Source: Candidatus Chlorobium antarcticum
GTDB lineage: Bacteria > Bacteroidota > Chlorobiia > Chlorobiales > Chlorobiaceae
Direction of reading: 5' to 3'
NCBI GenBank assembly: GCA_030765725.1
Contig: JAVCDF010000006.1
Coordinates: 113,476 to 177,475 of the forward strand
DNA length: 64,000 nucleotides
Shown here: in pieces, positions 9,183 to 19,896 of the stretch
How the letters are laid out: each line of letters starts with the position of its first letter
How positions within the stretch are numbered: position 1 is the first letter of the stretch
Made by a program: the position numbers and the translations under genes
Notes under the pieces: generated by a model
What the model saw: only the letters and a program-made list of their open reading frames with translations
The model's database searches: none
What the model was told of the DNA's origin: nothing

Positions 9183-10048
9183 GTAGCCCACAGCCCATCC
9201 GGACAATCTCCTTCATCGGTCTCGGGCTGATAGGGATGTCACTTGTCAAGGCGCTGAAAAGGAGTACGCCCGACGGGGCCACCTCTCCGATAGTGATCGG
9301 CTACGACCCCTCTTTCACCCAGAGCGACCGCGAAGCTGTCCTGCAGTTCGGACTCGACCGGTTCACCGATAACAGGAAAGAGCTCTTCGGTGCTGACCTG
9401 GTTGTTCTGGCTGCTCCTGTTGAAACCAACATCGCCCTGCTTGACGAACTTAAAAAGCTGGCCCCACCGTCCACCCTTGTGGCAGATGTCTCCAGCACCA
9501 AAGCCCTGATCTGCCGTCGTGCCGAAGAGCTCTCAATTCCCTTCATAGGCATGCACCCGATGGCCGGAAAAGAGCAGCAGGGATACCGCGAGAGCAGCGA
9601 AGAGCTGATTCAGGGAACCCGGATGATTCTCTCGGCGCCCCAGGGAGAGCTCAACTCACCCAAAGGGCTGTTTCTCAAGGCGTTGCTTGAGGCGGCCGGA
9701 TGCCGCATCAGCCTGATGGACGCGGAGGAGCACGACCGGGTGATTGCCTGCATCAGCCACCTTCCGCAACTGGTATCGACAGCCCTCGTGACCCGGTGCG
9801 CCGGAAGATTGGACTGTTCAGGGCCCGGATTTCTCTCTATGGCCCGACTTGCGGGAAGTCCATGGAGCATCTGGCGCGACATCATATCAACCAACAGCGG
9901 CAACATAGCCGACGAACTTGAGCGGTTTGCCCTCGAACTCGGGGAGCTTGCGGAGGAGGTACGCCGCAATGACGGACAGAAACTTGAAGGACGATTCAAT
10001 GAGGCAAACCGGCAGCACGCACTGCTGAAGGAGATAAACCGCCAATGA
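9179..10048 (+). CDS. tyrA: Prephenate/arogenate dehydrogenase
   Basis: NAD(P)-dependent oxidative decarboxylation leading to tyrosine. The Rossmann motif [11 protein letters not shown] begins at about residue 15, and [13 protein letters not shown] carries the conserved His of the active site. [12 protein letters not shown] belongs to the helical dimerisation domain. The 289-residue protein has no chorismate mutase or ACT domain. It overlaps pyrE and nadK by ATGA on both sides, so the three are co-translated. Substrate preference cannot be read from the sequence. Confidence 0.9.
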   Translation: MSSPQPIRTISFIGLGLIGMSLVKALKRSTPDGATSPIVIGYDPSFTQSDREAVLQFGLDRFTDNRKELFGADLVVLAAPVETNIALLDELKKLAPPSTLVADVSSTKALICRRAEELSIPFIGMHPMAGKEQQGYRESSEELIQGTRMILSAPQGELNSPKGLFLKALLEAAGCRISLMDAEEHDRVIACISHLPQLVSTALVTRCAGRLDCSGPGFLSMARLAGSPWSIWRDIISTNSGNIADELERFALELGELAEEVRRNDGQKLEGRFNEANRQHALLKEINRQ

Positions 10049-10890
10049 GTCTTGGAATTGTTGTGAATGTTTCGCGCCAGAGAGCAATTGATCTTGCCCG
10101 GACACTTGCCAAGTGGCTTGAGGAGCGAGGGGTTGACTATGTGTTCGAATCTCTTTCGGCTGAAAAAACAGGCAGTAGCCGCAGTGCTCCGATTGAGAAG
10201 CTCAATACGCAGTGCGACGCATTCATTTCGCTCGGTGGTGACGGCACCCTCCTCTTCACTTCGCAACACTCCGTCACAAAACCAGTTATCGGGGTCAATG
10301 TCGGCCGGCTTGGCTTCCTTGCGGAGTTCTCACCCGAGGAGATGCTCCCTGCCGTGGAACGGTTCCTCGGTGGAGACTATTCCATACACACCCGGTCACA
10401 GCTTGACGCTGGTCTTGTTACCGAGGGCAGGGAGGAGCATTTTCGGGCACTCAATGATGTGGTCATTGAAAAGGGGGCCTACCCCAGGATTCCCGCATTC
10501 ATCATAAAGCTTGACGGCGAACTTCTCAGCTCCTACAGGGCCGACGGCATCATTATTGCAACATCTACCGGCTCTACCGCATATTCAATGTCGGCCGGAG
10601 GCCCCATCATCGCCCCCAAGTCCAGCGTGGTGGTCATCACCCCCATCTGCCCGCATATGCTGACTGTACGGCCAATTGTCATCAGCGACGAAAAGACCAT
10701 TGAGGTATCTGTTGATGCACCCGACGGAACCTTCCCGCTCAACTGTGACGGCCATCTGCGCCAAATGCTGGCCCCGCAGCAGGTGGTAACCGTCCAAAAA
10801 TCAAGCGAGTTCATCAACCTGATGGCCAACAGTAACCGCGACTACTGCGAAGTGCTCCGAACGAAACTGCTCTGGGGCCGGGAAGCCTAA
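10045..10890 (+). CDS. nadK: NAD kinase
   Basis: Phosphorylates NAD to NADP. The signature GGDGTLL (about residues 67-73), NVGRLGFL, and the [13 protein letters not shown] loop are all present in this 281-residue protein. It is the last gene of the pyrE-tyrA-nadK unit and ends 9 bases before the converging kdsC homologue. Confidence 0.93.
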   Translation: MSLGIVVNVSRQRAIDLARTLAKWLEERGVDYVFESLSAEKTGSSRSAPIEKLNTQCDAFISLGGDGTLLFTSQHSVTKPVIGVNVGRLGFLAEFSPEEMLPAVERFLGGDYSIHTRSQLDAGLVTEGREEHFRALNDVVIEKGAYPRIPAFIIKLDGELLSSYRADGIIIATSTGSTAYSMSAGGPIIAPKSSVVVITPICPHMLTVRPIVISDEKTIEVSVDAPDGTFPLNCDGHLRQMLAPQQVVTVQKSSEFINLMANSNRDYCEVLRTKLLWGREA

Positions 10891-10899
10891 GCCTGTCCC

Positions 10900-11451
10900 T
10901 TACTCTCCAACAGACGCCGTCTCGCAGTAGGGCCATTTGCCCTGCTCGGAGAGAATCATCTCAACAATCTCCCTGACGCATCCATTGCCGCCCTCGTAAG
11001 CGGAAATATATCCCACACGGTTGCGGAGGTAATCGGCGCCGTTGATTGCCGTAACAGGAAGCCCAACCTTTTCAAGAACCGGAATGTCTCCGATGTCGTC
11101 GCCAATGCAGGCACACTCGTCGTCAGTAAGGGAGTATCGGTCACGGAATGCCTCATAGGCCGAGAAAAAGTCGCCGGAGGCGAAAGAGAAGTCCGTCACA
11201 CCCAGTTCGGCGAGAAGAGGTCGATATCCCTCCGAACTTCTGGGGGAGTAAACCGCAACCCGAATCCCCTGACGGATTGCCTCCTGTATGCCCAGAGCAT
11301 CGCGTACCGAGATGGAACAGAGTTCAAGGCCGCTACCGTCAACAGTGATGCGGCTGCCGTTAAGCACCCCGTCAATGGGAAAAAACAGTGCGCGAACAGC
11401 CTCAAGAGCCTGACTGACCCGTGAAGAGGGATCTGCCTGGGAGGGCTGCAT
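10900..11451 (-). CDS. kdsC: KdsC-like HAD phosphatase homologue lacking key catalytic residues
   Basis: By position and fold this is the KDO-8-phosphate phosphatase (YrbI family) partner of KdsA. Motif I, normally DxDGV, reads PIDGV, so the nucleophilic Asp is Pro (CCC codon at about 11377-11379). The motif III region before the GDD motif (LGVTDFSFASG onward to SLTDDE) contains no Lys. Motif IV, GDDIGD, is intact. ATG at 11451 gives 183 residues; a TTG at 11475 is an alternative. It may be inactive as a phosphatase or act structurally. The frame itself is intact, so it is not a simple pseudogene. Confidence 0.72.
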   Translation of the reverse strand: MQPSQADPSSRVSQALEAVRALFFPIDGVLNGSRITVDGSGLELCSISVRDALGIQEAIRQGIRVAVYSPRSSEGYRPLLAELGVTDFSFASGDFFSAYEAFRDRYSLTDDECACIGDDIGDIPVLEKVGLPVTAINGADYLRNRVGYISAYEGGNGCVREIVEMILSEQGKWPYCETASVGE

Positions 11452-11486
11452 GCCGAAGTACTGGAAACCTGACAATGTGGTGGGGT

Positions 11487-12317
11487 TTAGGATGAAGGAA
11501 GTGACTGCACGCAGCCGTAAAGGGCGAGTAGCTGACTGACAAGGGGGGCGAAATCGCCGAGAGGAATCTGGGTTGCCGCGTCCGACATTGCACGCTCGGG
11601 TTTGGGATGCACCTCGAAAAACAGACCATTAACGCCGGCGGCAACCGCTGCTCTTGCCAACGGAACGACATAACGGCGCTCTCCGCCAGAAATCCCGTCA
11701 CCGGCACCGGGTAGCTGAAGGCTGTGGGTTGCGTCGTAGATGACAGGCCAGCCCGACTCGGCCATTTTTGCGAGTCCCCTGAAATCAACCACAAGATTGT
11801 TGTAACCGAAACTTGTTCCCCGCTCGGTCAGCATGATGCGCTGGTTGCCTGTTGCGGCAACCTTGTCGGCAGCACGCGCCATATCTTGAGGCGCCATGAA
11901 CTGCCCCTTCTTGATGTTGACCACAAGTTCGCTTTCGCCGGCGGCAACAAGCAGTTCAGTCTGGCGGGAGAGAAAGGCGGGAATCTGAAGCACATCAACG
12001 AAACGGGTAGCAAGAGCAACATCTTTGGTTTCATGCACATCGGTAAGCACTGGCATACCGTAGGTCTGGCCTATCTCGGCAAGCACCTCAAGAGCCTCCT
12101 GATCACCAATGCCGGTAAAAGAGCTGCCAGAGGTCCGGTTCGCCTTGCGGTAGGAACCCTTGAAAATAAACTTCACACCCAGAGAAACGCTTATGCGCTG
12201 AAGCTCTTCGGCCACCTCAACAGCCATCTGGCGGCTCTCCACAAGACAGGGGCCGGCAATGAGGAGGGGGCTTTGGGCGGGAGAAACATCAATGTTGCCG
12301 ATGGAGAACTTTTGCAC
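11487..12317 (-). CDS. kdsA: 3-deoxy-8-phosphooctulonate synthase
   Basis: Condenses arabinose-5-phosphate with PEP to form KDO-8-phosphate for lipopolysaccharide. [10 protein letters not shown] (Cys24) indicates the metal-dependent KdsA class, since the metal-free class has Asn at that Cys. [11 protein letters not shown] and the late [10 protein letters not shown] are family motifs. The 276-residue gene starts with GTG at 12317, without an obvious ribosome site. The kdsC homologue follows it. Confidence 0.92.
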   Translation of the reverse strand: MQKFSIGNIDVSPAQSPLLIAGPCLVESRQMAVEVAEELQRISVSLGVKFIFKGSYRKANRTSGSSFTGIGDQEALEVLAEIGQTYGMPVLTDVHETKDVALATRFVDVLQIPAFLSRQTELLVAAGESELVVNIKKGQFMAPQDMARAADKVAATGNQRIMLTERGTSFGYNNLVVDFRGLAKMAESGWPVIYDATHSLQLPGAGDGISGGERRYVVPLARAAVAAGVNGLFFEVHPKPERAMSDAATQIPLGDFAPLVSQLLALYGCVQSLPSS

Positions 12318-12394
12318 GGTACAGAAGTGTTGATATTAATTGATTCTTAACTCTTAACGAGAGGAAGCATTGCAATGTTCTGCGGAGCAATCGT

Positions 12395-12412
12395 TAAATT
12401 TATATAAATTTA
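12395..12412. promoter_or_regulatory. 18-base AT palindrome upstream of the half-clpB gene
   Basis: TAAATTTAT followed by ATAAATTTA is a perfect palindrome without spacer, 48 bases before the ClpB-like ATG and between divergent kdsA and clpB genes. It could be an operator or simply an AT-rich promoter core. No CIRCE-type heat-shock element was seen. Confidence 0.35.
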
Positions 12413-12459
12413 CAACATTATACGGTTAATCACAGCCGCCAATCAAACCAGCACAAACC

Positions 12460-13782
12460 ATGAGCAGCACTGACACGAAAGAGCGACTCAAAGAGATTGA
12501 GAAACAGCTGGCCGACCTCGTCGGAGAACAGACCCTCATCAAGGCAAAGTGGGAGGCAGAAAAAGAGCTGATCCGACAGTCGCGCGACCTGAAAGCGCAG
12601 CTTGAAAGCCTCCGGGTTGAGGCGGAGGAATTTGAACGGCAGGGCAATTACGGTAAGGTTGCCGAGATACGGTATGGAAAAACCGGGGAGATTGAAAAAG
12701 CCATAGAGGCGAACAGCCGCCAGATGGAAAGCCGACAGGCGGCAGGCGAACTGATTATGAAAGAGGAGATCGATGCGGAGGACATTGCTGAAATCGTGGC
12801 AAAATGGACCGGCATTCCCGTCAGCAGAATGCTCCAGTCGGAACGCCAGAAACTGCTACACATAGAGGACGAACTGCACGCAAGGGTCATAGGGCAAAAC
12901 GAGGCCGTCACGGCGGTCAGCGATGCGGTAAAACGCTCCAGGGCCGGAATGGGTGACATGAAACGCCCTATAGGCTCCTTTATTTTTCTTGGCCCCACCG
13001 GCGTGGGAAAAACCGAGCTAGCACGAACCCTTGCCGATTACCTCTTTGACGATGATGAGGCAATGATACGCATCGACATGAGCGAGTATATGGAATCGCA
13101 CACCGTCAGCCGTCTTGTGGGAGCCCCTCCCGGATATATCGGCTATGAAGAAGGCGGCCAGCTGACTGAAGCGGTACGCCGCAAGCCTTTTTCAGTGTTG
13201 CTGCTTGATGAAATCGAAAAAGCGCACCCGGATGTTTTCAACATTCTTCTCCAGATTCTTGACGAGGGACGCCTCACCGACAGCAAGGGAAGAACGGTGA
13301 ACTTCAAGAACACCATTATCATCATGACCAGCAATATCGGCGCACAGCTGATACAGTCGGAGATGGAAAAAATAGATGGCCAAAGCCGCGAGGTGGTTCT
13401 TGAAGGTCTGCAGGAAAAGCTGTTCTCCTTGCTCAAGCAGCAGGTCCGTCCGGAATTTTTGAACCGGATAGATGAAATCATCCTCTTTTCACCTCTCACC
13501 AGGGAGGATCTAAAAAAAATTGTCCGGATACAGTTCAACCTCATCCGCGATACCGCACTGCGTCAGCACATCAGTCTCACCATATCGGACGCCGCACTCC
13601 AGTGGCTTGCCGATGCGGGGTTTGATCCTGCTTTCGGCGCGCGGCCGCTGAAACGGGTCATACAGCGAAAGCTCACCAACCGCATATCGGAAATGATACT
13701 TGAGGGGACCATAAGGGAGGGGGACGCACTCGCCGTCGATCTTACAGAGGGAGCGCTCACCTTCACCAGTGGCAAAAAATGA
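12460..13782 (+). CDS. clpB: Half-length ClpB: end of middle domain plus second AAA+ module
   Basis: The 440-residue product aligns by eye only to the C-terminal half of ClpB. Residues 1-95 resemble the later M-domain coiled coil. The WTGIPVSRM linker (116-124) follows, then Walker A GPTGVGKT (178-185), pore loop GYIGYEEGG (225-233), Walker [11 protein letters not shown] (247-256), and the small D2 domain ([11 protein letters not shown]). The N domain and the first ATPase are missing. The upstream 140 bases are non-coding and the frame starts with its own ATG, so this is not a local deletion. It is coupled to nagZ by ATGA. Confidence 0.82.
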   Translation: MSSTDTKERLKEIEKQLADLVGEQTLIKAKWEAEKELIRQSRDLKAQLESLRVEAEEFERQGNYGKVAEIRYGKTGEIEKAIEANSRQMESRQAAGELIMKEEIDAEDIAEIVAKWTGIPVSRMLQSERQKLLHIEDELHARVIGQNEAVTAVSDAVKRSRAGMGDMKRPIGSFIFLGPTGVGKTELARTLADYLFDDDEAMIRIDMSEYMESHTVSRLVGAPPGYIGYEEGGQLTEAVRRKPFSVLLLDEIEKAHPDVFNILLQILDEGRLTDSKGRTVNFKNTIIIMTSNIGAQLIQSEMEKIDGQSREVVLEGLQEKLFSLLKQQVRPEFLNRIDEIILFSPLTREDLKKIVRIQFNLIRDTALRQHISLTISDAALQWLADAGFDPAFGARPLKRVIQRKLTNRISEMILEGTIREGDALAVDLTEGALTFTSGKK

Positions 13783-14927
13783 AAAGACTGAAGAGAACAG
13801 CGCTCCTCCTGGGGGCCATGTTGCTTCCGCTGTCCATAGCGGAAGCAGAGACCAGTATTCAACCCGACAGCCTCTCCATTAAAATCGGACAGATGCTCAT
13901 GGTCGGGTTCCGGGGCACCAGCATAGAGGGCTCCCCCGATATCCAGCGTGCCATCAGTAAGAGCCACATAGGAGGTGTTGTGCTCTTTGACTATGATGTC
14001 CCCTCCCGTTCACTCCCACGCAACATCGTCAGCCCCGAACAGCTCGCCAGCCTTACCCTCGCTCTGCAGGAGATCTCCCCGACACCTCTCCTCATTGCCA
14101 TCGATCAGGAAGGGGGAAAGGTTTCGCGTCTCAAAGAGGCCACCGGCTTCCCTCCTTCAGAAAGCGCAGAGCATCTGGGAAGCCTCAACAGCCCCGACAG
14201 CACCACCGCTGCCGCGGCCAGAACCGCCCGCACCCTCCGAAGCCTCAATATCAACATGAATCTCGCGCCGGTGGTTGACCTCAACACCAACCCCATGAAC
14301 CCGGTCATCGGACGGCTCGGAAGAAGCTTTTCCGCCGATCCCGACAATGTGACCAATAACGCCGCACTGACCCTCAAGGCATTCGAGAGAGATGGTATTC
14401 TGGGAACCTTAAAGCATTTTCCCGGCCATGGAAGCTCAACAACCGACTCCCATCTTGACTTTACCGATGTAACGGCTTCGTGGGCCCCGCTTGAGCTACT
14501 GCCCTACCGCCGGCTCATTACAGAAGGGTTCAGCGGTACAATTATGACATCGCATGTTTTCAACGCCACGCTTGACCCCCGATATCCGGCCACGCTCTCA
14601 AAAGCTACGATAACAGGGCTGCTCCGCAACGAAATGGAATTCCGGGGGGTGGTGCTCAGCGACGACATGCAGATGAAGGCCATTACCAACCACTTCGATC
14701 TTGAGGAGGCAATAGCGCTGGCGGTCAATGCGGGCATAGACATCCTTATCTTCGCCAACAACACTTCGAAGTATGACCCCCGTATTGCCGGGAAGGCCGC
14801 AAAAATCGTCTATGCCCTTGTCAAAAAAGGAGTCGTATCCCCCCAGCGGATTGACGACTCGTTCAACCGCATCATGGCACTGAAAAAGCAGCTCGCCTTC
14901 ACCTCTCAAAAAGTCAACAACCCATGA
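13779..14927 (+). CDS. nagZ: Glycoside hydrolase family 3 beta-N-acetylhexosaminidase
   Basis: Releases N-acetylglucosamine from muropeptides during wall recycling. The 382-residue protein has a signal-like N-terminus ([18 protein letters not shown]), suggesting export, whereas enterobacterial NagZ is cytoplasmic. [14 protein letters not shown] carries the conserved His/Asp of the catalytic loop, and [11 protein letters not shown] includes the nucleophile Asp. Upstream coupling to the half-ClpB and downstream to sixA is by 4-base overlaps. Confidence 0.85.
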   Translation: MKRLKRTALLLGAMLLPLSIAEAETSIQPDSLSIKIGQMLMVGFRGTSIEGSPDIQRAISKSHIGGVVLFDYDVPSRSLPRNIVSPEQLASLTLALQEISPTPLLIAIDQEGGKVSRLKEATGFPPSESAEHLGSLNSPDSTTAAAARTARTLRSLNINMNLAPVVDLNTNPMNPVIGRLGRSFSADPDNVTNNAALTLKAFERDGILGTLKHFPGHGSSTTDSHLDFTDVTASWAPLELLPYRRLITEGFSGTIMTSHVFNATLDPRYPATLSKATITGLLRNEMEFRGVVLSDDMQMKAITNHFDLEEAIALAVNAGIDILIFANNTSKYDPRIAGKAAKIVYALVKKGVVSPQRIDDSFNRIMALKKQLAFTSQKVNNP

Positions 14928-15424
14928 AAACCCTCTACCTCGCCCGCCATGCAAAATCAGGCTGGGAAAGCAACTGCTCCGATTTTGAGCGGACACTGAA
15001 CGAGAAAGGGATGAAAGACGCCCCCCAAATTGCGGCACGCATGGTTGCAAAGGGGGCTCCAATTCCCAACATTCTCATCAGCAGCCCGGCCAGAAGGGCG
15101 CTCACCACAGCTGAAGCGTTTGCTGAAGCCTTCGGAATCGGGAGAGAGAAGATACATATGGAGATGGGGATATACCACGGAGGGGCCGACGAACTGCTGG
15201 AGCTGGTGCGGAGTGTACCCGACAGCGCAGAGGGCTTGATGCTGTTCGGCCACAACCCCGCCATGAGCGAATTTGCCGACCGTATGGCCAGAAATGCGCC
15301 GCACCATCTCTCGCCCTGCAGCGTCGTGCGCATAGACATGGATGTTGCCAAATGGAGTGAAGCGGGAAAAGAGAAGGGAGAGACAGTGTGGCATGAACAT
15401 CCCGAAAAGACACACAGCCACTGA
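14924..15424 (+). CDS. sixA: SixA-type histidine phosphatase family protein
   Basis: A 166-residue histidine phosphatase. [11 protein letters not shown] near the N-terminus holds the catalytic RH and matches the SixA branch, and [15 protein letters not shown] holds the second Arg. [12 protein letters not shown] carries the later His. In other bacteria SixA acts on phosphohistidine in a phosphorelay protein; here the target is unknown. It overlaps nagZ by ATGA. Confidence 0.8.
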   Translation: MKTLYLARHAKSGWESNCSDFERTLNEKGMKDAPQIAARMVAKGAPIPNILISSPARRALTTAEAFAEAFGIGREKIHMEMGIYHGGADELLELVRSVPDSAEGLMLFGHNPAMSEFADRMARNAPHHLSPCSVVRIDMDVAKWSEAGKEKGETVWHEHPEKTHSH

Positions 15425-15444
15425 CGCGCTCCACGGGAGAACAC

Positions 15445-16446
15445 TCAGTCGCGCTCGGGCTTGGGTTCGCGAGTCATCAGGTCCAGAATCGCCTCCTCGG
15501 CCGCCTTTCCCTCAAACAGCATTTCATAAACCGCGCGGGTGATGGGCATATCAACACCGAGCGAACTGCTCAGCTCATAAACCGCCCGTGAGGTGAGCAC
15601 CCCTTCGGCAACCATGTTCATGTGGGTAACAATGTCGTCGAGCGTTCTCCCCCGACCAATCTCTTCACCAACAAAACGGTTCCGGCTGTGATGGCTCAGG
15701 CATGTCACCACCAGGTCACCGATGCCAGAGAGGCCTGAAATGGTCATGGGATCGCCCCCGAGCTTCAGCGCAAGGCGAGATATTTCAGCCATGCCGCGGG
15801 TGATGATGGCCGCCTTGGCGTTGTCGCCAAAACCAATCCCGTCGGAAATGCCGGCAGCAATGGCAATGATGTTCTTGACCGAACCGGCAACTTCAACCCC
15901 AACAATGTCGGTATTGACATAAACCCGGAACATCTCCGTATGAAAAACCTCCTGCACCGATTCGGCGGTTGCCGCTGAAGAAGAAGAGGCTACAACGGTG
16001 GTCGGCTGCGAGCGGGCAACCTCTTCGGCATGGCTGGGTCCATACAGGGCCGCAACCTGAGAAGGAAGAAGGGAGGGCAGTTCATCAGCCAGAACCTCCG
16101 ACATGCGTTTGCCGCTCCCAACTTCAATCCCCTTTGCCACATTGACAACAATACGCCCCTCAAGCGGAAGAGAACTGAACAGGCGGGCTGTCTCGCGAAG
16201 CGCCTGTGAAGGCACCGCCGTCACTATCATTGAAGCATCTGAAACCGAGCGGGAAAGGTCGAACTCAACCTCAAGCAAAGGAGGAAAGGGTGACCCTTTG
16301 AGGTAACTGGTGTTTTCGCGATCGCGCCGGAGCTGCTCTGCAAATTCGGGACGATGGGCCCACAGCTTTACCCTGTGTCCTTTTTCGGCCAGAAGAATGG
16401 CAAGCGTGGTTCCCCAGCTGCCGGCACCGAGCACCGAAAGATCCAT
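15445..16446 (-). CDS. gpsA: Glycerol-3-phosphate dehydrogenase [NAD(P)+]
   Basis: Makes sn-glycerol-3-phosphate from DHAP for phospholipids. The 333-residue protein has [10 protein letters not shown] at residues 7-16, [11 protein letters not shown] in the middle, and the catalytic Lys region [15 protein letters not shown]. The next gene upstream is plsY, 18 bases away, which uses the product; the pair is a sensible operon. Confidence 0.95.
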   Translation of the reverse strand: MDLSVLGAGSWGTTLAILLAEKGHRVKLWAHRPEFAEQLRRDRENTSYLKGSPFPPLLEVEFDLSRSVSDASMIVTAVPSQALRETARLFSSLPLEGRIVVNVAKGIEVGSGKRMSEVLADELPSLLPSQVAALYGPSHAEEVARSQPTTVVASSSSAATAESVQEVFHTEMFRVYVNTDIVGVEVAGSVKNIIAIAAGISDGIGFGDNAKAAIITRGMAEISRLALKLGGDPMTISGLSGIGDLVVTCLSHHSRNRFVGEEIGRGRTLDDIVTHMNMVAEGVLTSRAVYELSSSLGVDMPITRAVYEMLFEGKAAEEAILDLMTREPKPERD

Positions 16447-16464
16447 CAGCTGAAAGGGGAACTG

Positions 16465-17172
16465 TTATGCATTTTTTCTGAATGTTACGCGGCTTTCCGT
16501 CCCCGAAATGAGGCGACGGATATTGGCCCGGTGGGTAAAGAGAATGGCAAGAGCAACCAGCAGGCCGAAAATCATCAGGTGATAATCGAGGCTGTCATGG
16601 AATGAGAATGACTCGCCGAAGAGCCTGATGTAGTAATCAAGCCCGCCGCCAAGCTCAAACACATACTTGCGGATGGCAATGATGAGAGGAAATGCCATTG
16701 CGGCAAGAATTGAGGCCACTGACACATATCGGGAGAGCCATACGGTCAGGAGAAAAATTCCGATAACCATCAGCATGCTCACCGGCGCAATGCCTATAAG
16801 CATTCCGGCTGCCGTGCTGACCCCCTTGCCCCCTTTGAAACCGGCAAAAACAGTGAAAACATGACCTATAACAGCGCTCATGCCCGCAAGAAGACGAAGG
16901 GCCACCTCGTTGATGTCGGGGAAGGCCCCTAGGGGGTAGTGACGGAAAAAGGCGACGACCGAAACCGCAGCAACTACACCTTTAACAATATCGATAAGTG
17001 TGACGGTCAGTCCGGTTTTCCAGCCCAGCACCCTGAAAGCGTTGGTGCCCCCGGCGTTTCCGCTGCCGAAGTTTCTGATGTCAACCCCCTTCATCATCTT
17101 TCCAGCCATAATGCTGGTGGGAATGGAGCCGATGATGTAACTAACGGCAAGAATGGCGAGTAATGTCAGCAT
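16465..17172 (-). CDS. plsY: Acyl-phosphate:glycerol-3-phosphate acyltransferase
   Basis: Membrane enzyme that adds the first acyl chain to glycerol-3-phosphate. The conserved loops [15 protein letters not shown] (about 37-51) and [12 protein letters not shown] (about 112-123) are present, between hydrophobic helices. The 235 residues are slightly longer than many PlsY proteins. It lies just upstream of gpsA and downstream of purM on the same strand. Confidence 0.93.
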   Translation of the reverse strand: MLTLLAILAVSYIIGSIPTSIMAGKMMKGVDIRNFGSGNAGGTNAFRVLGWKTGLTVTLIDIVKGVVAAVSVVAFFRHYPLGAFPDINEVALRLLAGMSAVIGHVFTVFAGFKGGKGVSTAAGMLIGIAPVSMLMVIGIFLLTVWLSRYVSVASILAAMAFPLIIAIRKYVFELGGGLDYYIRLFGESFSFHDSLDYHLMIFGLLVALAILFTHRANIRRLISGTESRVTFRKNA

Positions 17173-17238
17173 GTCCTCTTCTGATTTTGTTTTATGGCGG
17201 GAGTGGCTCTCACCTCCATGAAAAAAAACAAAAAAACA

Positions 17239-18228
17239 TCAGGCATTGGCTACCTGACCTATAAGGTACGCATTTTCTCCTTGAGTTTTCAAGGCCTCCA
17301 TCACGCGGTCGGCAGCCTCTTCGGGAACAATCAGTACAAGACCGATGCCGAGATTGAATGTGCGGCGCATATCCTCCTCTGGCACGGAGCCCTCAGTGCG
17401 AATAATGTCAAAAATCGGAAGCTCAGGCCATGCATCCCAACGAACTTCAAGCTTCAGCCCGTCAGGTACAATGCGCATGGTGTTGCCCATCAGGCCACCG
17501 CCGGTAATGTGCGACATGCCGTGAATGTCCGTTGAACCGAAGAATGGCTCTATCAACCTGAGATAGGAGCGGTGAACCTTCAGGAGTTCCTCGCCGACTG
17601 TTCCCTGAAGAGCGCTGAATTTCTCATTCATTCTTCCCTCGAACACCTTTCTGGCCAGCGAGTAGCCGTTGGTGTGCAGGCCGGTAGAGGGAAGCCCAAG
17701 CATTACATCACCCGCCTGTATTGTGGAGCCGTTGACAATTTTTGCATGATCGACAACCCCCACGATTGTGCCGGCAAGATCGAAATCCTTCAGGGTGTAA
17801 ACACCCGGCATTTCAGCCGTTTCACCCCCAATCAGAGCGCATCCGTTTTCACGGCAGGCGTCCACCATGCCGTTTACAACTGCTGCGGCAACCGTAGGCT
17901 CAAGCTTTCCGCATGCATAGTAGTCAAGAAAAAACAGCGGTTTGGCGCCGCAGACAAGAATGTCGTTGACACAGTGGTTCACCAGACATGAACCTACCGT
18001 GCTGTAAGCACCAAGCTCCACGGCAATTTTCAGTTTTGTCCCCACGCCGTCAATGCTGCTAACCATCACCGGCCTTTCATAACGGGTGAAATCGGGCTCG
18101 AAAAAGCCGCCAAAGGCCCCAATATCGGTTATGACCCCCGGCGTATTGGTCTGGCGGACCTTCCCCTTGATGAGACGGACAAACTCTTCACCCGCACCTA
18201 TGTCGACTCCAGCTTTTTTATAATCCAT
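17239..18228 (-). CDS. purM: Phosphoribosylformylglycinamidine cyclo-ligase
   Basis: AIR synthetase of purine synthesis. The 329-residue protein starts [10 protein letters not shown] and contains [12 protein letters not shown] and [12 protein letters not shown], signatures of the PurM/ATP-grasp-like fold. A normal length and an ATG start. The following 66 bases before plsY carry no recognised feature. Confidence 0.95.
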   Translation of the reverse strand: MDYKKAGVDIGAGEEFVRLIKGKVRQTNTPGVITDIGAFGGFFEPDFTRYERPVMVSSIDGVGTKLKIAVELGAYSTVGSCLVNHCVNDILVCGAKPLFFLDYYACGKLEPTVAAAVVNGMVDACRENGCALIGGETAEMPGVYTLKDFDLAGTIVGVVDHAKIVNGSTIQAGDVMLGLPSTGLHTNGYSLARKVFEGRMNEKFSALQGTVGEELLKVHRSYLRLIEPFFGSTDIHGMSHITGGGLMGNTMRIVPDGLKLEVRWDAWPELPIFDIIRTEGSVPEEDMRRTFNLGIGLVLIVPEEAADRVMEALKTQGENAYLIGQVANA

Positions 18229-18286
18229 GGTTCTCTTGCTCCATCCTGTGTTATCGTTTATGCGCTCCTTGGTCCCCCCGAGACCT

Positions 18287-19708
18287 TCAGGTTAAAGGTT
18301 TGCCGGCAGGAACCTCAAAAATTCCCGCAGCATCCTCGCCGGAGAAAAACTCGCGGTGCAGGGCGTTGACGGCAGCAACAACATCATGCTCCCCAACAAC
18401 AAACCCGACATTGATCTCCGAAGCCCCCTGTGAAATCATGCGGAGGTTCACCTCCGTCAGAGCTCCGAAAATCCTTCCGGCAACGCCCCGCGACATGCGG
18501 AGATTGTCGCCCACGACGCTGACTGTGGCAACCCCGTGCTCAATATCAACCTCGCCGAACTCCCTGAGGTCCCGCAGAAGATTGTCAGTAAAGCAGGTGT
18601 CATCAACCGTAACGGAAACGGAAACTTCGCTTGTGGCAATCATTTCAACCGATATGGCGTAGCGGGCAAACACATCGAAAAGTTCGTTCATGAACCCGTG
18701 CCGCCCAAGCATCCGATTTGAACGGACATTGATGATACCCTGGCCCTTTTTGACCGCAATAGACTTTACAAGGCCGCCGTAACTCATTCCTGAAAGACGG
18801 ACGGGATCATTGGTGATAACTGTTCCCCGAGCATCGGGATGCCAGGTATTAAGCACAAAAACCGGAATGTTTTTTTCAACCGCAGGGGCAATGGTATCGG
18901 GATGCAGCACCTTTGCGCCGAGATAAGCAAGCTCCGCTGCCTCGGAAAAAGTCATCACCCTGATGCTGCGCGCATCGGGAACCACCCTAGGGTCGCAGGT
19001 CATAACTCCATCAACATCTGTCCAAATCTGGATGGCCGAAAAATGGAGCCAGGCACCCAGAAGCGCCGCCGAAAGATCGGATCCGCCTCTGCCGAGCGTC
19101 GTGGTCCGGCCGTCAGCGGTTGCGCCTATATAGCCCTGCGTCACAACAGTTGTCCCGGAACCGAGCAGTGGACCGAGAATCGCCGTTGCCCTCGCCCTGC
19201 ACTCGGCCTCAATCGGACGGGCGAAGCCGAAGTTGTCGTCGGTTATCATGATTGTGCGGATGTCAATCCACCGGGCGTTGATGCCTGCTGCCTGAAGTGC
19301 GGCCGCAAAAACAGTGGTGGAAAGCAGTTCGCCGAACGAGCAGAACATATCGCGCGAGCGCTCGGTTAACTCCCCCACAATTTCAACGCCCTTGACAAGA
19401 AGCTCAAGGCGAGTGATAATTGCATCTATCTTCAAAGCAAGCTCCGCCTTCGGGCCCTCATCGGTGAGAAGTTCGTCAACAAGGCCAAGATGGTGAGCAC
19501 GCACCTCTCCGGCGAGCGCCAGAGCATCATCAAGGGAGCCGTTGCCTGAAGCGTCGGCAATCCGCAGTAGCTTATTGGTTATACCGCTGCAGGCGCTGAG
19601 AACCACCAGTGGGGTTGACTCCTGCTCTTGGTGGGCAACAATGGAAATGGCCTGCCGCATGGCCTTGGCGGTTCCAATGGAGGTACCGCCGAATTTCATC
19701 ACAGCCAT
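18287..19708 (-). CDS. lysC: Aspartate kinase (monofunctional, with ACT domains)
   Basis: First step of the Lys/Thr/Met pathway. [10 protein letters not shown] at residues 3-12 is the kinase signature, and [15 protein letters not shown] is the nucleotide site. Tandem ACT domains follow, with [20 protein letters not shown] as the first. I chose the ATG at 19708 (473 residues); the frame continues upstream to 20116 but that part overlaps the divergent prmA gene and is unrelated. No homoserine dehydrogenase domain is fused. Feedback control by an amino acid is expected from the ACT domains. Confidence 0.9.
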   Translation of the reverse strand: MAVMKFGGTSIGTAKAMRQAISIVAHQEQESTPLVVLSACSGITNKLLRIADASGNGSLDDALALAGEVRAHHLGLVDELLTDEGPKAELALKIDAIITRLELLVKGVEIVGELTERSRDMFCSFGELLSTTVFAAALQAAGINARWIDIRTIMITDDNFGFARPIEAECRARATAILGPLLGSGTTVVTQGYIGATADGRTTTLGRGGSDLSAALLGAWLHFSAIQIWTDVDGVMTCDPRVVPDARSIRVMTFSEAAELAYLGAKVLHPDTIAPAVEKNIPVFVLNTWHPDARGTVITNDPVRLSGMSYGGLVKSIAVKKGQGIINVRSNRMLGRHGFMNELFDVFARYAISVEMIATSEVSVSVTVDDTCFTDNLLRDLREFGEVDIEHGVATVSVVGDNLRMSRGVAGRIFGALTEVNLRMISQGASEINVGFVVGEHDVVAAVNALHREFFSGEDAAGIFEVPAGKPLT

Positions 19709-19851
19709 AAAATTTTGCAAAAAGTTTACAGCAGCGAAAAAGCTGCCGTGAATGCCCCGGCCCGAAAGGGCAGGGAAAGTTCTCTCGGGAGTGCAAATAT
19801 AGCTTAAAAAAAGAAAATCTTCTATGGCTCCGGGAGGGGAGAGCTGGTAGT
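19709..19851. other. Divergent leader region between lysC and prmA
   Basis: It holds two small hairpins, GCAGC-GAAAAA-GCTGC (19731-19746) and GCCC-GAAA-GGGC (19760-19771), both in the likely lysC 5' leader. Too short and different from a lysine riboswitch. No clear promoter can be assigned. Confidence 0.3.
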
Positions 19852-19896
19852 ATGAGAGAATGTTTATATTGCGCACTGAAATTGAAATCAAAGCGT

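Noticed and set aside
12318..12459. CIRCE or other heat-shock element before half-clpB
   Set aside because: Only an AT palindrome is present; no GCACTC/GAGTGC inverted repeat.
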